The translations under genes and the position numbers were made by a program. A stretch of DNA of 64,000 nt from CAVXFS01 sp049582805 (lineage in GTDB: Bacteria; Pseudomonadota; Gammaproteobacteria; Burkholderiales; Gallionellaceae): the NCBI GenBank assembly GCA_049582805.1, contig JBAUUR010000060.1, forward strand, positions 46,475-110,474. Reading direction: 5' to 3'. A model generated the notes under the pieces. That model did no database searches. It was not told the origin of the DNA and worked only from the letters and a program-made list of their open reading frames with translations. Below are positions 56,522 through 64,000 of the stretch, piece by piece; position 1 is the first letter of the stretch; each line of letters starts with the position of its first letter.

Positions 56522-57143
56522 GGAAGCTGCACCGCCGGTTGAAGCCGGGGCACTGGTCGATGCAATGCAATTCAGGAAGGTCCTTGAAGCGGCGCTGTTG
56601 ACCTCGCAGGAAGCGCTGTCGCTGGCAGAACTGAAAAAACTGAGCGATACGCCGATGGAAAATAAACTCATCGAAGAATTGCTGGAACAGTTGGCGCAGA
56701 AATACGCTGACAGCGGTGTGGAACTCAGCCGCGTGGCGAGCGGCTGGCGCTTTCGCGCGCGCCCGGAAATGCAGGGGTATCTGGATCGTCTCAATCCGCA
56801 GAAGCCGCCGCGCTATTCGCGCGCGGTGATGGAGACGCTGGCCATCATCGCCTATCGCCAGCCGGTGACGCGCGGCGACATCGAGGAAATACGCGGCGTG
56901 GCGGTGTCGCCGCAGATCCTGAAAACGCTTGAAGTGCGCGGCTGGATCGAAATCATCGGCAGCCGCGATGTGCCGGGCAAGCCCGAACTGTTCGCCACCA
57001 CGAAGCAAATGCTTGACGACCTCAACCTGCGCTCCTTGCGCGAACTGCCTTCGCTGGAAGAGATCGGCAGCCTGCTGGAACAGGATGCGGCTGCGCAATC
57101 TGGCCAGGGCCACGCAGACCTCTTGACACCGCTTTCTGAATGA
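56484..57143 (+). CDS. scpB: Segregation and condensation protein B
   Basis: This 219-residue protein has two winged helices. EAALLTSQEALSLAELKKLSD and TLAIIAYRQPVTRGDIEEIRG are signatures. It dimerises and binds ScpA. Overlapping scpA suggests coupled translation. Confidence 0.95.
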   Translation: MSEQAVASPSQSEEAAPPVEAGALVDAMQFRKVLEAALLTSQEALSLAELKKLSDTPMENKLIEELLEQLAQKYADSGVELSRVASGWRFRARPEMQGYLDRLNPQKPPRYSRAVMETLAIIAYRQPVTRGDIEEIRGVAVSPQILKTLEVRGWIEIIGSRDVPGKPELFATTKQMLDDLNLRSLRELPSLEEIGSLLEQDAAAQSGQGHADLLTPLSE

Positions 57144-57189
57144 CCGCCATGTCACATTTTCCCCGGACACTCACCCTAAAGTCTGCGCT

Positions 57190-57468
57190 ATGAGTTTCGA
57201 CCTCAGCACGCTGCTTGGCTACCCCGCCGCCTTTCTGACCACCATTGCCTTTGTGCCGCAGGCATGGCAATCCTGGCGCACCCGCGATCTGTCCGGCATT
57301 TCGCTGCCGATGTATGCGCTGTTTACACTGGGTGTGGCGTTGTGGCTGGGCTATGGCCTGGCAATCGGCAGCCTGCCGGTCATCGCGGCGAATGCGGTCA
57401 CGCTGATGCTGGCCTTGCTGGTGCTGTGGCTGAAGATTCTGGAAGTGCGGAGCGGGGCAAAGTTCTAA
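57190..57468 (+). CDS. SemiSWEET sugar transporter
   Basis: This 92-residue protein has three membrane helices and the PQ-loop IAFVPQAWQSWRTRDLSGIS. Two subunits make a small sugar uniporter. The specific sugar is unknown. It follows scpB by 46 bases and may be co-transcribed. Confidence 0.88.
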   Translation: MSFDLSTLLGYPAAFLTTIAFVPQAWQSWRTRDLSGISLPMYALFTLGVALWLGYGLAIGSLPVIAANAVTLMLALLVLWLKILEVRSGAKF

Positions 57469-57566
57469 ACCCGATTTGACTTTCGCCCTAACCGTTTCTC
57501 GCCAAGGGTGGGGAGTCATAGCTATCGGGTCGGCCAACAAATTATTTTGCAGGCCGGTGGGCAACG

Positions 57567-57607
57567 CGAACCCCAGCATGTGCGAGGACGCCAAACGCTG
57601 GGGTTCG
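57567..57607. repeat. 11-bp perfect inverted repeat
   Basis: CGAACCCCAGC (57567-57577) and its exact complement (57597-57607) enclose a 19-base loop. It sits 4 bases after the histidine-phosphatase gene stop and 98 bases after the SemiSWEET gene. No T-run is present, so it is either an interspersed palindrome or a weak terminator. Confidence 0.6.
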
Positions 57608-57611
57608 TGCC

Positions 57612-58163
57612 TTACCGCCAGCCGGCGGATTGCGGCCAGTCCAGCTCCACCCGTGCACAGTTGGCGATGCTGCGCCGGACTATCTGTTCGGCATCCCCTG
57701 TGGTCAAGGCCAGCGCCGCAAGGATGGGATTCTCGTGCGACACGGCCAATATCATTCCATGCGAATGGCGCATGGCGATTTCGTCCATGAAGTCGCGCAA
57801 CCGTTCCATTAGTTCCAGGAACGATTCACCCTGTTCCGGCTTGATGCGCAGCGGGTCGCGGTGCACCAGGTCATTGAAAGCATGCACCGGCAAGTTGTCC
57901 ATGCCGGAACGGCGTTCATTGAGACGGGCATCGATGTGCAGCGGGCAGGCATGGTGGCGCAGCAGGATTGTCGCGGTCTGCCGGGCGCGCGGGAACTCAG
58001 AAGTGTAAGCGTGGGTAAAACGCACCGTGCGCAAATCACTTGATGCAGTTTCGGCCTGTTTCCGGCCATGCTCGGTCAGGTTTACCATGCGTGAGGGATC
58101 GTCGTTGATGCGGTCGGCGACGTTTGCTTCGCTTTCACCGTGGCGGATCAGGATGATTTTCAT
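57612..58163 (-). CDS. Histidine phosphatase (phosphoglycerate mutase-like)
   Basis: This 183-residue protein of the SixA/PhoE/GpmB branch has the catalytic LIRHGESEAN at residues 5-14 and the second His in VSHENPILAAL. The substrate is unknown. The ATG at 58163 gives MKIILIRHGE; five extra codons upstream come from miniature element B and are not expected. Its 5' region is largely that element. Confidence 0.9.
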   Translation of the reverse strand: MKIILIRHGESEANVADRINDDPSRMVNLTEHGRKQAETASSDLRTVRFTHAYTSEFPRARQTATILLRHHACPLHIDARLNERRSGMDNLPVHAFNDLVHRDPLRIKPEQGESFLELMERLRDFMDEIAMRHSHGMILAVSHENPILAALALTTGDAEQIVRRSIANCARVELDWPQSAGWR

Positions 58164-58171
58164 GGGCGGTT

Positions 58172-58322
58172 TATACATAGCGACATAAATCTACTGCGCG
58201 AACTGGCATTCGGGTCGCGCGGTGCTCGGCATCCTCATATACTGCCATGTATACTCCGGTGCCTGCGCTCCGGGCTCCCCCAATGCCAGCCCGCTCGCTA
58301 CGATTTCTGTCGCCATGTATAG
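58172..58322. mobile_element. Miniature inverted-repeat element B, inverted copy
   Basis: This is about 151 bp with ends TATACATAGCGACATAAATC and GATTTCTGTCGCCATGTATA. It is inverted relative to the copy at 38960 and more diverged. It fills the gap between two genes on the minus strand: upstream of the histidine phosphatase start and just after the methyltransferase stop. Confidence 0.75.
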
Positions 58323-58327
58323 TCCGG

Positions 58328-59161
58328 TCACAGCGTCGTGAAAAAACGACTGCCCATTTCTTCCAGCCCCAGCGTTTGCAGCATTTCGTTCAGGCGTTCC
58401 GCCGCGTATTGGCGCGGAAGGTTTTTGTCGCTGGCGATGATGAGCTCGTTTTTCATCGAGTGTTCCCAGCCCACCAGTTCGGTGACAGTGACCTGGTAGC
58501 CGTGCGCTTCGAGTTGCAGGCAGCGCAGCACGTTGGTGACATGGCTGCCGAATTCGCGGGTGTGGATGGGGTGGCGCCATAGTTCGGTGAGGACATTCTT
58601 CGTCAGATCCTTCCCCTTGTTCCTGCGCAGCACGGTAGCCACTTCGGCCTGGCAGCAGGGCACCAGCACAATGAACCGTGCCTGTTTGCTCAGCGCAAAG
58701 CGTATCGCGTCGTCAGTGGCGGTGTCGCAGGCATGCAGCGCGGTGACCAGGTCCGCCCTGGCAGGCAATTTGTCGGACGCGATGGATTCCGCCACCGAGA
58801 GGCTGAGGAAAGTCATGCCAACGAAGCCAAGACGCGCTGCCAGCTCGCGCGAATGGGCGACCAGGTCCTCGCGTGTTTCGATGCCGTAGATATGCGATGC
58901 GCTTTTCTTCTGCGTCTTGAAAAAAAGGTCGTGCAGGATGAAGCCGAGATAGGACTTGCCCGCGCCGTGATCGACCAGCTGGATGTCGGCATGGTCGCGC
59001 TGCACTTCCAGCAGCAGTGGCTCGATGAACTGGTACAGGTGGTACACCTGCTTGAGCTTGCGCCGCGAATCCTGGTTCATTTTTCCATCGCGCGTCAGGA
59101 TGTGCAGTTCCTTCAACAATTCGATCGATTGGCCAGGCCTGATTTCGTGCTTGTCGCTCAT
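58328..59161 (-). CDS. SAM-dependent methyltransferase-like protein
   Basis: This 277-residue class I methyltransferase fold protein has motif I LVDHGAGKSYLGF and a later acidic segment ALHACDTATDD. VPCCQAEV resembles the METTL25/GSTCD-type family. The substrate is unknown; it may act on RNA or protein. The N-terminus is helical and highly charged. It lies upstream of element B on the same strand. Confidence 0.8.
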   Translation of the reverse strand: MSDKHEIRPGQSIELLKELHILTRDGKMNQDSRRKLKQVYHLYQFIEPLLLEVQRDHADIQLVDHGAGKSYLGFILHDLFFKTQKKSASHIYGIETREDLVAHSRELAARLGFVGMTFLSLSVAESIASDKLPARADLVTALHACDTATDDAIRFALSKQARFIVLVPCCQAEVATVLRRNKGKDLTKNVLTELWRHPIHTREFGSHVTNVLRCLQLEAHGYQVTVTELVGWEHSMKNELIIASDKNLPRQYAAERLNEMLQTLGLEEMGSRFFTTL

Positions 59162-59215
59162 CGTTATTTCACTTGAAGCAAGGATTCTTCGGCGGAATTA
59201 GTATGGTTGGAGTGT

Positions 59216-59289
59216 TGGAGGCGGGGGTCGGAATCGAACCGGCGTAGACGGATTTGCAATCCGCTGCATAACCACTTTGCTACCCCGCC
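59216..59289 (-). tRNA. tRNA-Cys (GCA)
   Basis: The minus-strand 74-mer has acceptor GGCGGGG paired with CCCCGCC, anticodon GCA in GGATTGCAAATCC, the T-arm GGTTCGATTCC and an encoded CCA. It follows tRNA-Gly in one transcript. Confidence 0.95.
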
Positions 59290-59346
59290 GTGAGCTGAGC
59301 TGCGTGAAGAAAAATTAAGGGAAAGCATTAGCTTTCCCAGAAAATT

Positions 59347-59422
59347 TGGAGCGGGAAACGAGATTCGAACTCGCGACCTATACCTTGGCAAGGTATCGCT
59401 CTACCAACTGAGCTATTCCCGC
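59347..59422 (-). tRNA. tRNA-Gly (GCC)
   Basis: The minus-strand 76-mer has acceptor GCGGGAA/TTCCCGC, D-arm AGCTCAGTTGGTAGAGC, anticodon GCC in CCTTGCCAAGG, T-arm GAGTTCGAATCTC and encoded CCA. It is first in the Gly-Cys transcript and has a strong promoter just upstream. Confidence 0.96.
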
Positions 59423-59437
59423 AAAAACGAAGCACGC

Positions 59438-59465
59438 ATTATATGGAAATCAGGGGAAGTGTCAA
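59438..59465 (-). promoter_or_regulatory. Consensus sigma-70 promoter for tRNA-Gly/tRNA-Cys
   Basis: On the minus strand, TTGACA (59460-59465), a 16-base spacer and TATAAT (59438-59443) are both perfect consensus. A G/C-rich discriminator (GCGTGC) follows, typical of stable-RNA promoters under stringent control. Confidence 0.88.
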
Positions 59466-59763
59466 GAATTTAAGCATGGCACGGACGTCGTGTCCGTTGG
59501 CAATTCAGTGCGCGATTGATAGAGATTTTGCATATCAACGGAAAGCCTTGAAGAAGGGTCAATAGATTAGTTTTGGCATAATGCTTTCAGATATGCGCGG
59601 TTAAACTTGATATTGTGTTTGTCACGCGCGGATCAAATTGCTACCCGGTTCATGCCGCTAACAAACACTTTCCGCAGTTGTGCTCATGGGGCGCTTCACA
59701 GTCAGGCGTTCCCTCGGGGATATCCCTCGCGTTCAGGTTAAAACGAGTTCGGAAGTAGCTCTG

Positions 59764-59794
59764 TTCACCAACGGCGTAGTCATCTCTGTATAAT
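59764..59794 (+). promoter_or_regulatory. Candidate promoter for tRNA-Leu
   Basis: TATAAT (59789-59794) is perfect and followed by a GC-rich discriminator (GCCGG). TTCACC (59764-59769) is the best -35, with a 19-base spacer. It lies about 55 bases before tRNA-Leu. Confidence 0.5.
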
Positions 59795-59849
59795 GCCGGT
59801 TTGCGCGATTGGATATCACATCAACTGCGCGCGAGCCTGGTTTCAATCA

Positions 59850-59941
59850 GCCCGGGTGGTGAAATTGGTAGACACAACGGACTTAAAATCCGTCGGATGG
59901 GTAAAACCTCCGTACCGGTTCGATTCCGGTTCCGGGCACCA
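59850..59941 (+). tRNA. tRNA-Leu (TAA)
   Basis: A 92-base gene with acceptor GCCCGGG and its partner, a long variable arm typical of class II tRNAs, anticodon TAA within CTTAAAA, T-arm GGTTCGATTCC and an encoded CCA. A phage-type integrase relic starts 54 bases downstream, so the 3' end was probably used as an attachment site. Confidence 0.95.
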
Positions 59942-59995
59942 GACGATAGCACCCACTAACTTTGTTCTGCAATTTTGCATAGTGTTCCGCAACTC

Positions 59996-60162
59996 TTATT
60001 TCGTGTGGGTAACTTTTTCACCCCTGCGACCACGGACATACGGCTCAGTCATCCCGATGGTGGTGTGACCTAATTGCTTTTGCGCCTGGTGCATATCCCC
60101 GGATGATTCTGTCTTGTCTGTTGCTGCTTTTGCACGCAGGTCACGGAGTTGGAAACTACTCA
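59996..60162 (-). pseudogene. Tyrosine recombinase (integrase) C-terminal relic
   Basis: The minus strand reads FQLRDLRAKAATDK, then QKQLGHTTIGMTEPYVR, and stops after THTK. These are the box II arginine/helix, the conserved His and the Tyr nucleophile segment of phage integrases. About 55 residues survive; the rest is missing, and the upstream end joins the NHL-repeat pseudogene. It lies next to tRNA-Leu, the usual target for this class. Confidence 0.8.
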
Positions 60163-60542
60163 GGCAACCCCGGTTGGGAAATAAAAGCTTGCTGTCGCCC
60201 CGGTCCTATCGGTGCTGCCAGTCACGCCAGGCCTACCCGCCAGCGTAGAGACTACTCCGGCTGGCGTGATCTTGCGGATGATGTTGTAATCGGCCACATA
60301 GACATTGCCTGATGTGTCAGTAGCAACAGCGTACGGCGCATTAAAGTGTGCGTTGCTTCCGGTCCATCGTTATTGCCAGCACCGCCCATGTTTCCGGCAA
60401 ACAGTGCCAAGGTCGGCGTCACCGGATTCGGAATCACCGGCGTCGTGGCCGAACTCCCACCGCCAAGGCAGGCAACCAACAAACATGAAAACGCCAGACA
60501 CAGTCCGGCAGGGATAAGTCTTGTCAATTGTTTGATGGTCAT
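60163..60542 (-). pseudogene. NHL-repeat lipoprotein, frameshifted and truncated
   Basis: The start is MTIKQLTRLIPAGLCLAFSC with lipobox LVAC. A G/S/T/P linker follows, then NMGGAGNNDG. A one-base loss near 60361-60364 (expected GGAACCGG, found GGACCGG) breaks the frame. Past it, the other frame gives NAHFNAPYAVATDTSGNVYV and VADYNIIRKITPAG, clear NHL beta-propeller repeats. It then runs into the integrase relic, so it is both frameshifted and truncated. Confidence 0.7.
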
Positions 60543-60787
60543 CCCCCTTTCCCTCATGACAAACTCAGGAGAAATTTGAACGACGATGTAAGAAAAATTA
60601 TCGGTGCATCCTGCGGTGTATCAAATGGAATATCAAGTTGAAGTTTCGGGATTGGCATGTAGTTGCCTGTCAATATTGTTATTACAATGTCCGACAGCAG
60701 ACGCTCGCGAAGGACGGTAATCATGACATTCGCGCGTTGCGCCATTCCGGCGTAGGATAATCATAGTCAAACACTCCACGGATCACT
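60543..60787. other. Intergenic region upstream of mgtA
   Basis: These 245 bases are A/T-rich in part. A 63-codon frame on the minus strand (60554-60745) has no ribosome site or homology I recognise. No Mg2+ riboswitch or leader peptide is evident. The mgtA promoter must be here, but I cannot place it. Confidence 0.45.
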
Positions 60788-63346
60788 GTGCCAACAAATA
60801 CTCGCCCAATGGAACGTCCCGATGCCCTGTTTTGGAATCTGTCATCTGAGTCCCTCCATTCACAATTGGAGGCGACGCAGGCCGGGCTGAGCCAGAAGGA
60901 AGCGCAGGCGCGCAGCGCGCGCTTCGGCCCCAACACGTTGCTCGATCATGGCGAACGACCGCTGCTGATCCAGTACCTGAGCCACTTCAAAAATCCGCTG
61001 GTGCTGGTTCTGCTGGCGGCCAGTGCGGTTTCCGCGTTGACCGGCGAGATCACCGGATTCGTGATCATCTGGGCCATCGTGCTGATGAGCGTGACGCTGG
61101 ATTTCTTTCAGGAATACCGGGCCGGCCGCGCGGCGGATCAGTTGAAAAAGACTGTGGCGATACGGGCCACGGTGCTGCGCGATGGACATTCCCTGGACAT
61201 CCCGATTGCGGAGTTGGTGCCCGGTGATGTGGTGCTGCTGTCTGCAGGCGATCTGATCCCGGCCGATTGCCGCTTGCTCGAGGCCAAGGATTTCTTCATC
61301 AACCAGTCGTTGCTGACTGGCGAATCCTATCCGGTGGAGAAACATGCTCTCGATTTGCCGGCGCCGGCGGCAGACCTCAGCCAGGCCGAGAATGCCGTGT
61401 TCATGGGCACTTCCGTCATCAGCGGGATGGCCAAAGCCATGGTGTGCCGCATCGGTGCGGACACGGCGGTGGGGGATATCGCGGATTCGTTGCAGGTCAA
61501 GCCACCGCCCACTGCTTTCGAGCTGGGCACGCAGAGTTTCGGCATGCTGATCATGCGCCTGACTTTCATGCTGGTGCTGTTCGTGTTTTTGATCAACGCT
61601 TTTTTTCACCGACCGTTCCTCGAGTCGTTCCTGTTCGCGATCGCGCTGGCCGTCGGCCTCACGCCGGAGCTGTTGCCAATGGTGGTCACGGTGACGCTGT
61701 CGCGCGGCGCGTTGCGCATGGCGAAGAAGCAGGTGATCGTAAAGCGCCTTGCCGCGATCCACAATCTGGGCAGCATGGACGTTCTGTGCACTGACAAGAC
61801 CGGTACGCTCACCGAGGGGCGCATCAGGCTGGAACGTCACCTTGACGCGCAGGGCAACGACAGCGCGCAGGTGTTGCAGCTGGCTTACCTCAACAGCTAT
61901 TTCGAGACCGGGCTGAAGAGTCCGCTGGATGATGCGATCCTTGAGCACAAGGAGATCGATGCAAGCAGCTGGCGCAAGATCGACGAGGTGCCGTTCGATT
62001 TCGAACGGCGGCGCGTTTCGGTACTTGTTGATCAGGGCGAGAAACGGCTGCTCGTGGTCAAGGGCTCGCCCGAGGATATCCTCAGGCTGTCGAGGCAATA
62101 TGCTTTGGGCGAAGAGCAAGGCTATCAACCATTGGACGACAAAGCGCGGGCATCCATCCAGGCCCTGTACGACAGCCTCGGCAAGGAAGGCTTCAAGGTG
62201 CTCGGCATCGCATGGCGAACGGTGGCACTGGATCATCCGCATGCCGTGGTCAATGATGAGACCGAACTGATCTTCGCCGGCTTCGCCGCTTTCCTCGATC
62301 CACCGAAGGCAAGCGCGGCGCATGCGCTCAAGGCGCTGGCGGCCGACGGGGTCAACGTCAAGATCGTCACCGGCGACAGCGAACTGGTCACCCGCTATGT
62401 GTGTGACCAACTGGGTATGCCAATCACGGGCGTGCTGAACGGCAGCGAGCTGCAACAAATGAATGATCCCGCACTTGCGGTTCGCGTGAGGGAAGCCAAC
62501 CTGTTCTGCCGTGTCACACCGGCGCAGAAGAACCGCATCATCCTGTCGCTGAAAGCGCAGGGGCACACGCTCGGTTACCTCGGCGACGGCATCAACGATG
62601 CGCCGTCGCTGCGATCGGCGGATGTAGGCATCTCGGTGGACAGCGCCGTGGACGTGGCCAAGGCGGCGGCCGACATGATCATGCTGCGGGAAGATCTGAA
62701 TGTGCTGCACGCGGGCGTGCAGGAGGGACGGCGCACCTTCACCAACATCTTGAAATACATCATGATGGGGACCAGCTCGAATTTCGGCAACATGTTCAGC
62801 ATGGCCGGTGCGACGCTGTTCCTGCCCTTCCTGCCGATGCTGCCGTCGCAGATATTGCTCAACAACCTGCTCTACGACGTCTCGGAACTGCCGATCCCGA
62901 TGGATAACGTGGACCAAGCTTATCTGACCCATCCCAGGCATTGGGACACGACCTTCATCCGCAATTTCATGTGGGTAGTCGGGCCAGTCAGCTCGGTGTT
63001 CGACTTCCTGACGTTCTTCATCCTGCTGAAAATTTTCGGCGCGGGCGAGGAGCTGTTCCACACCGGCTGGTTCATCGAATCCATCGCCACTCAGGTGCTG
63101 GTGATCTTCGTGATCCGCACCCGGGGCAACCCGTTCAAGAGCCGACCGAACATCGCGCTGACCGTCACTTCACTGACGGTGGTCCTGGTAGCCATTGCGT
63201 TGCCGTTCACGCCGGTTGCAGCACAGCTCGGCTTCGTCGCCCCGCCGCCGCTGTTCTTCATGATCCTGCCGGTAATGGTGCTCTGCTATCTGGTGGCGGT
63301 GGAGCTTGTGAAGCGGTTCTTCTACCGGCATTTCCAGGTTAGCTAG
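60788..63346 (+). CDS. mgtA: MgtA-type P-type ATPase (magnesium-translocating family)
   Basis: This 852-residue P-type ATPase has a cation-ATPase N-domain, four N-terminal-side membrane helices, the phosphorylation site CTDKTGTLTEG near residue 337, the TGES loop (LLTGESYP), the hinge LGDGINDAPSL, and C-terminal helices. The P3B/MgtA type is supported by LTPELLPMVVTVTLSRGA and SSNFGNMFSMAGAT. It imports Mg2+ at low Mg. GTG 60788 is the longest start; ATG 60809 is the alternative. It is a lone gene among pseudogenes and repeats, so it may have been acquired. Confidence 0.92.
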   Translation: MPTNTRPMERPDALFWNLSSESLHSQLEATQAGLSQKEAQARSARFGPNTLLDHGERPLLIQYLSHFKNPLVLVLLAASAVSALTGEITGFVIIWAIVLMSVTLDFFQEYRAGRAADQLKKTVAIRATVLRDGHSLDIPIAELVPGDVVLLSAGDLIPADCRLLEAKDFFINQSLLTGESYPVEKHALDLPAPAADLSQAENAVFMGTSVISGMAKAMVCRIGADTAVGDIADSLQVKPPPTAFELGTQSFGMLIMRLTFMLVLFVFLINAFFHRPFLESFLFAIALAVGLTPELLPMVVTVTLSRGALRMAKKQVIVKRLAAIHNLGSMDVLCTDKTGTLTEGRIRLERHLDAQGNDSAQVLQLAYLNSYFETGLKSPLDDAILEHKEIDASSWRKIDEVPFDFERRRVSVLVDQGEKRLLVVKGSPEDILRLSRQYALGEEQGYQPLDDKARASIQALYDSLGKEGFKVLGIAWRTVALDHPHAVVNDETELIFAGFAAFLDPPKASAAHALKALAADGVNVKIVTGDSELVTRYVCDQLGMPITGVLNGSELQQMNDPALAVRVREANLFCRVTPAQKNRIILSLKAQGHTLGYLGDGINDAPSLRSADVGISVDSAVDVAKAAADMIMLREDLNVLHAGVQEGRRTFTNILKYIMMGTSSNFGNMFSMAGATLFLPFLPMLPSQILLNNLLYDVSELPIPMDNVDQAYLTHPRHWDTTFIRNFMWVVGPVSSVFDFLTFFILLKIFGAGEELFHTGWFIESIATQVLVIFVIRTRGNPFKSRPNIALTVTSLTVVLVAIALPFTPVAAQLGFVAPPPLFFMILPVMVLCYLVAVELVKRFFYRHFQVS

Positions 63347-63448
63347 GGTTTTACCTGGTAGCTTTCCAACCTCAAATACTATTGACCGAAAGACGACATC
63401 CTTGGCGACATCGGCACCGATATTGAGTATTTTGGTTGGAGTTTGCAT
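63347..63448 (-). pseudogene. IS110-type transposase N-terminal fragment
   Basis: After GGAGA, an ATG at 63448 opens MQTPTKILNIGADVAKD, matching the first catalytic Asp region (G-x-D-V-A-K) of IS110-family transposases. Only about 34 residues remain before the frame runs antisense into mgtA. It looks truncated. A 9-bp perfect hairpin (63457-63478) precedes it. Confidence 0.4.
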
Positions 63449-63874
63449 GATGTGTCTCCTATGATTAAGATCATAGGATGCTGGGGTGGAACACACCTGC
63501 GTTAGCTTGCGGTCAAATCGGCGGGCGTAGCCGCTGAATTCGTCATCGACGCTGGTGGTGTGGGTGGGGGGATTCTTTCGGAGTCTGTCGAGGGCAGATG
63601 CAGACGGTGGCCCCTCCACCCCGGCTTCTTCACTATTGCAGAAGAAAGCCGATTACACCACCCCAACCATACAAGCAGACGGTCGGAGTTGCCAATGTCT
63701 GCTTGTGGAATAAAGTGAACTACCGATTTGCCCACGGGGAGATATTCGCTTCTATTGGCATATGATTTATTGGCGGACAGTTAAAATGGTCGGAGCAATA
63801 GTGATTCCATTTCCATGGCTTGAAAAAACTTGCGCGCTTACTTAGCCCAAACAGCATCGAACCGCTGGCCATTC
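63449..63874. other. Intergenic region with insertion-sequence debris
   Basis: These 426 bases contain a perfect hairpin (TCCTATGAT and its complement, TAAG loop, 63457-63478) in the leader of the transposase fragment. A 77-codon minus frame (63502-63735) has a Pro/Ser/Thr-rich tail and no recognised homology. I see no supportable gene. Confidence 0.45.
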
Positions 63875-64000
63875 TATACATAGCGACAGAAATCGTAGCG
63901 AGCGGGCCGACATTGGGGGAGCCCGGAGCGCAGGCACCGGAATGTACACAGAAGTCTGCCGCTACGCGGCCCCGGATGCCGAGCACCGCGCGACGCCGAT
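63875..64000. mobile_element. Miniature inverted-repeat element B, copy at window end
   Basis: These 126 bases, cut by the window end, start TATACATAGCGACAGAAATC. By reading they differ at one position from the copy at 38960-39085, so this copy spread or converted recently. Confidence 0.75.

Larger units (their letters stand above)
59423..59849. other. Intergenic region with divergent tRNA promoters
   Basis: These 427 bases hold no protein gene I can support. The left end contains the strong tRNA-Gly/Cys promoter (minus); the right end contains the tRNA-Leu promoter candidate (plus). The middle shows nothing recognisable. Confidence 0.6.

Noticed and set aside
55094..56794. Minus-strand frame of 566 codons opposite trpS-scpA
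   Set aside because: It runs antisense across three well-supported genes and shows no recognisable domain.
60554..60745. 63-codon minus frame upstream of mgtA
   Set aside because: No ribosome site and no recognised family; could be a small remnant but cannot be supported.
60860..63061. Minus-strand frame of 733 codons opposite mgtA
   Set aside because: It is antisense to a complete P-type ATPase with all motifs, and its composition is that of a shadow frame.

Overview
The window looks like a chromosome segment of a chemolithoautotrophic betaproteobacterium, most likely a Nitrosomonadales/Gallionellaceae-type organism. The evidence is a form I RuBisCO operon (cbbR / cbbLS-cbbQO), Betaproteobacteria-style gene order (scpA-scpB-trpS, ratA-rnfH, lpxK-trm112-kdsB-adk, pilMNOPQ-aroKB-dgt) and protein sequences of that class. 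No genome-level comparison could be made, so the genus is an inference.

Layout: 1-7.4 kb carries carbon fixation: the end of fructose-bisphosphate aldolase, convergent cbbR, then cbbL, cbbS, an attenuator hairpin, cbbQ, cbbO and a small conserved gene of unknown function. 7.4-12 kb (minus strand) holds a UbiH-type hydroxylase, pepP, and the cell-wall recycling pair murU-amgK. 12-17.6 kb (plus) is lptD-surA-pdxA-rsmA. 17.6-19 kb is a small island: one sulfotransferase gene between two copies of a miniature repeat. 19-24.8 kb has gloA and rubredoxin (minus), thiD-thiE-hemL-engB (plus), a strong candidate small RNA divergent from hemB, hemB, and a hypothetical gene. 24.8-39 kb holds mrcA, pilMNOPQ, aroK-aroB-dgt and metH. 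39.4-42.3 kb encodes two c-di-GMP proteins (HD-GYP, EAL). 42.3-47.2 kb (minus) is exbB-exbD-lpxK-trm112-kdsB-adk and two small genes. 47.3-50.7 kb (minus) is a stressosome-like module ending in c-di-GMP synthesis. 50.9-58 kb is housekeeping (smpB, ratA, rnfH, PHP phosphatase, trpS, scpAB and others). 58-64 kb is more broken: three tRNA genes, an integrase relic beside tRNA-Leu, a frameshifted NHL-repeat lipoprotein, an Mg2+-type P-ATPase, a transposase fragment and miniature repeats.

The most noteworthy items are: (1) an approximately 110-nt minus-strand RNA (about 23022-23131) built of four consecutive hairpins, with C-rich loops that resemble anti-Shine-Dalgarno sequence, a U7 terminator and a good sigma-70 promoter; (2) the RsbS/RsbR/RsbT-RsbX-like module next to a GGDEF gene; (3) a roughly 160-bp miniature inverted-repeat element present in three or four copies, one of which supplies the last codons and stop of metH; (4) in-frame, hairpin-rich inserts inside amgK and metH; (5) an integrase scar next to tRNA-Leu.

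All calls were made by reading the sequence and recalled family knowledge. No database search, folding programme or alignment was run.
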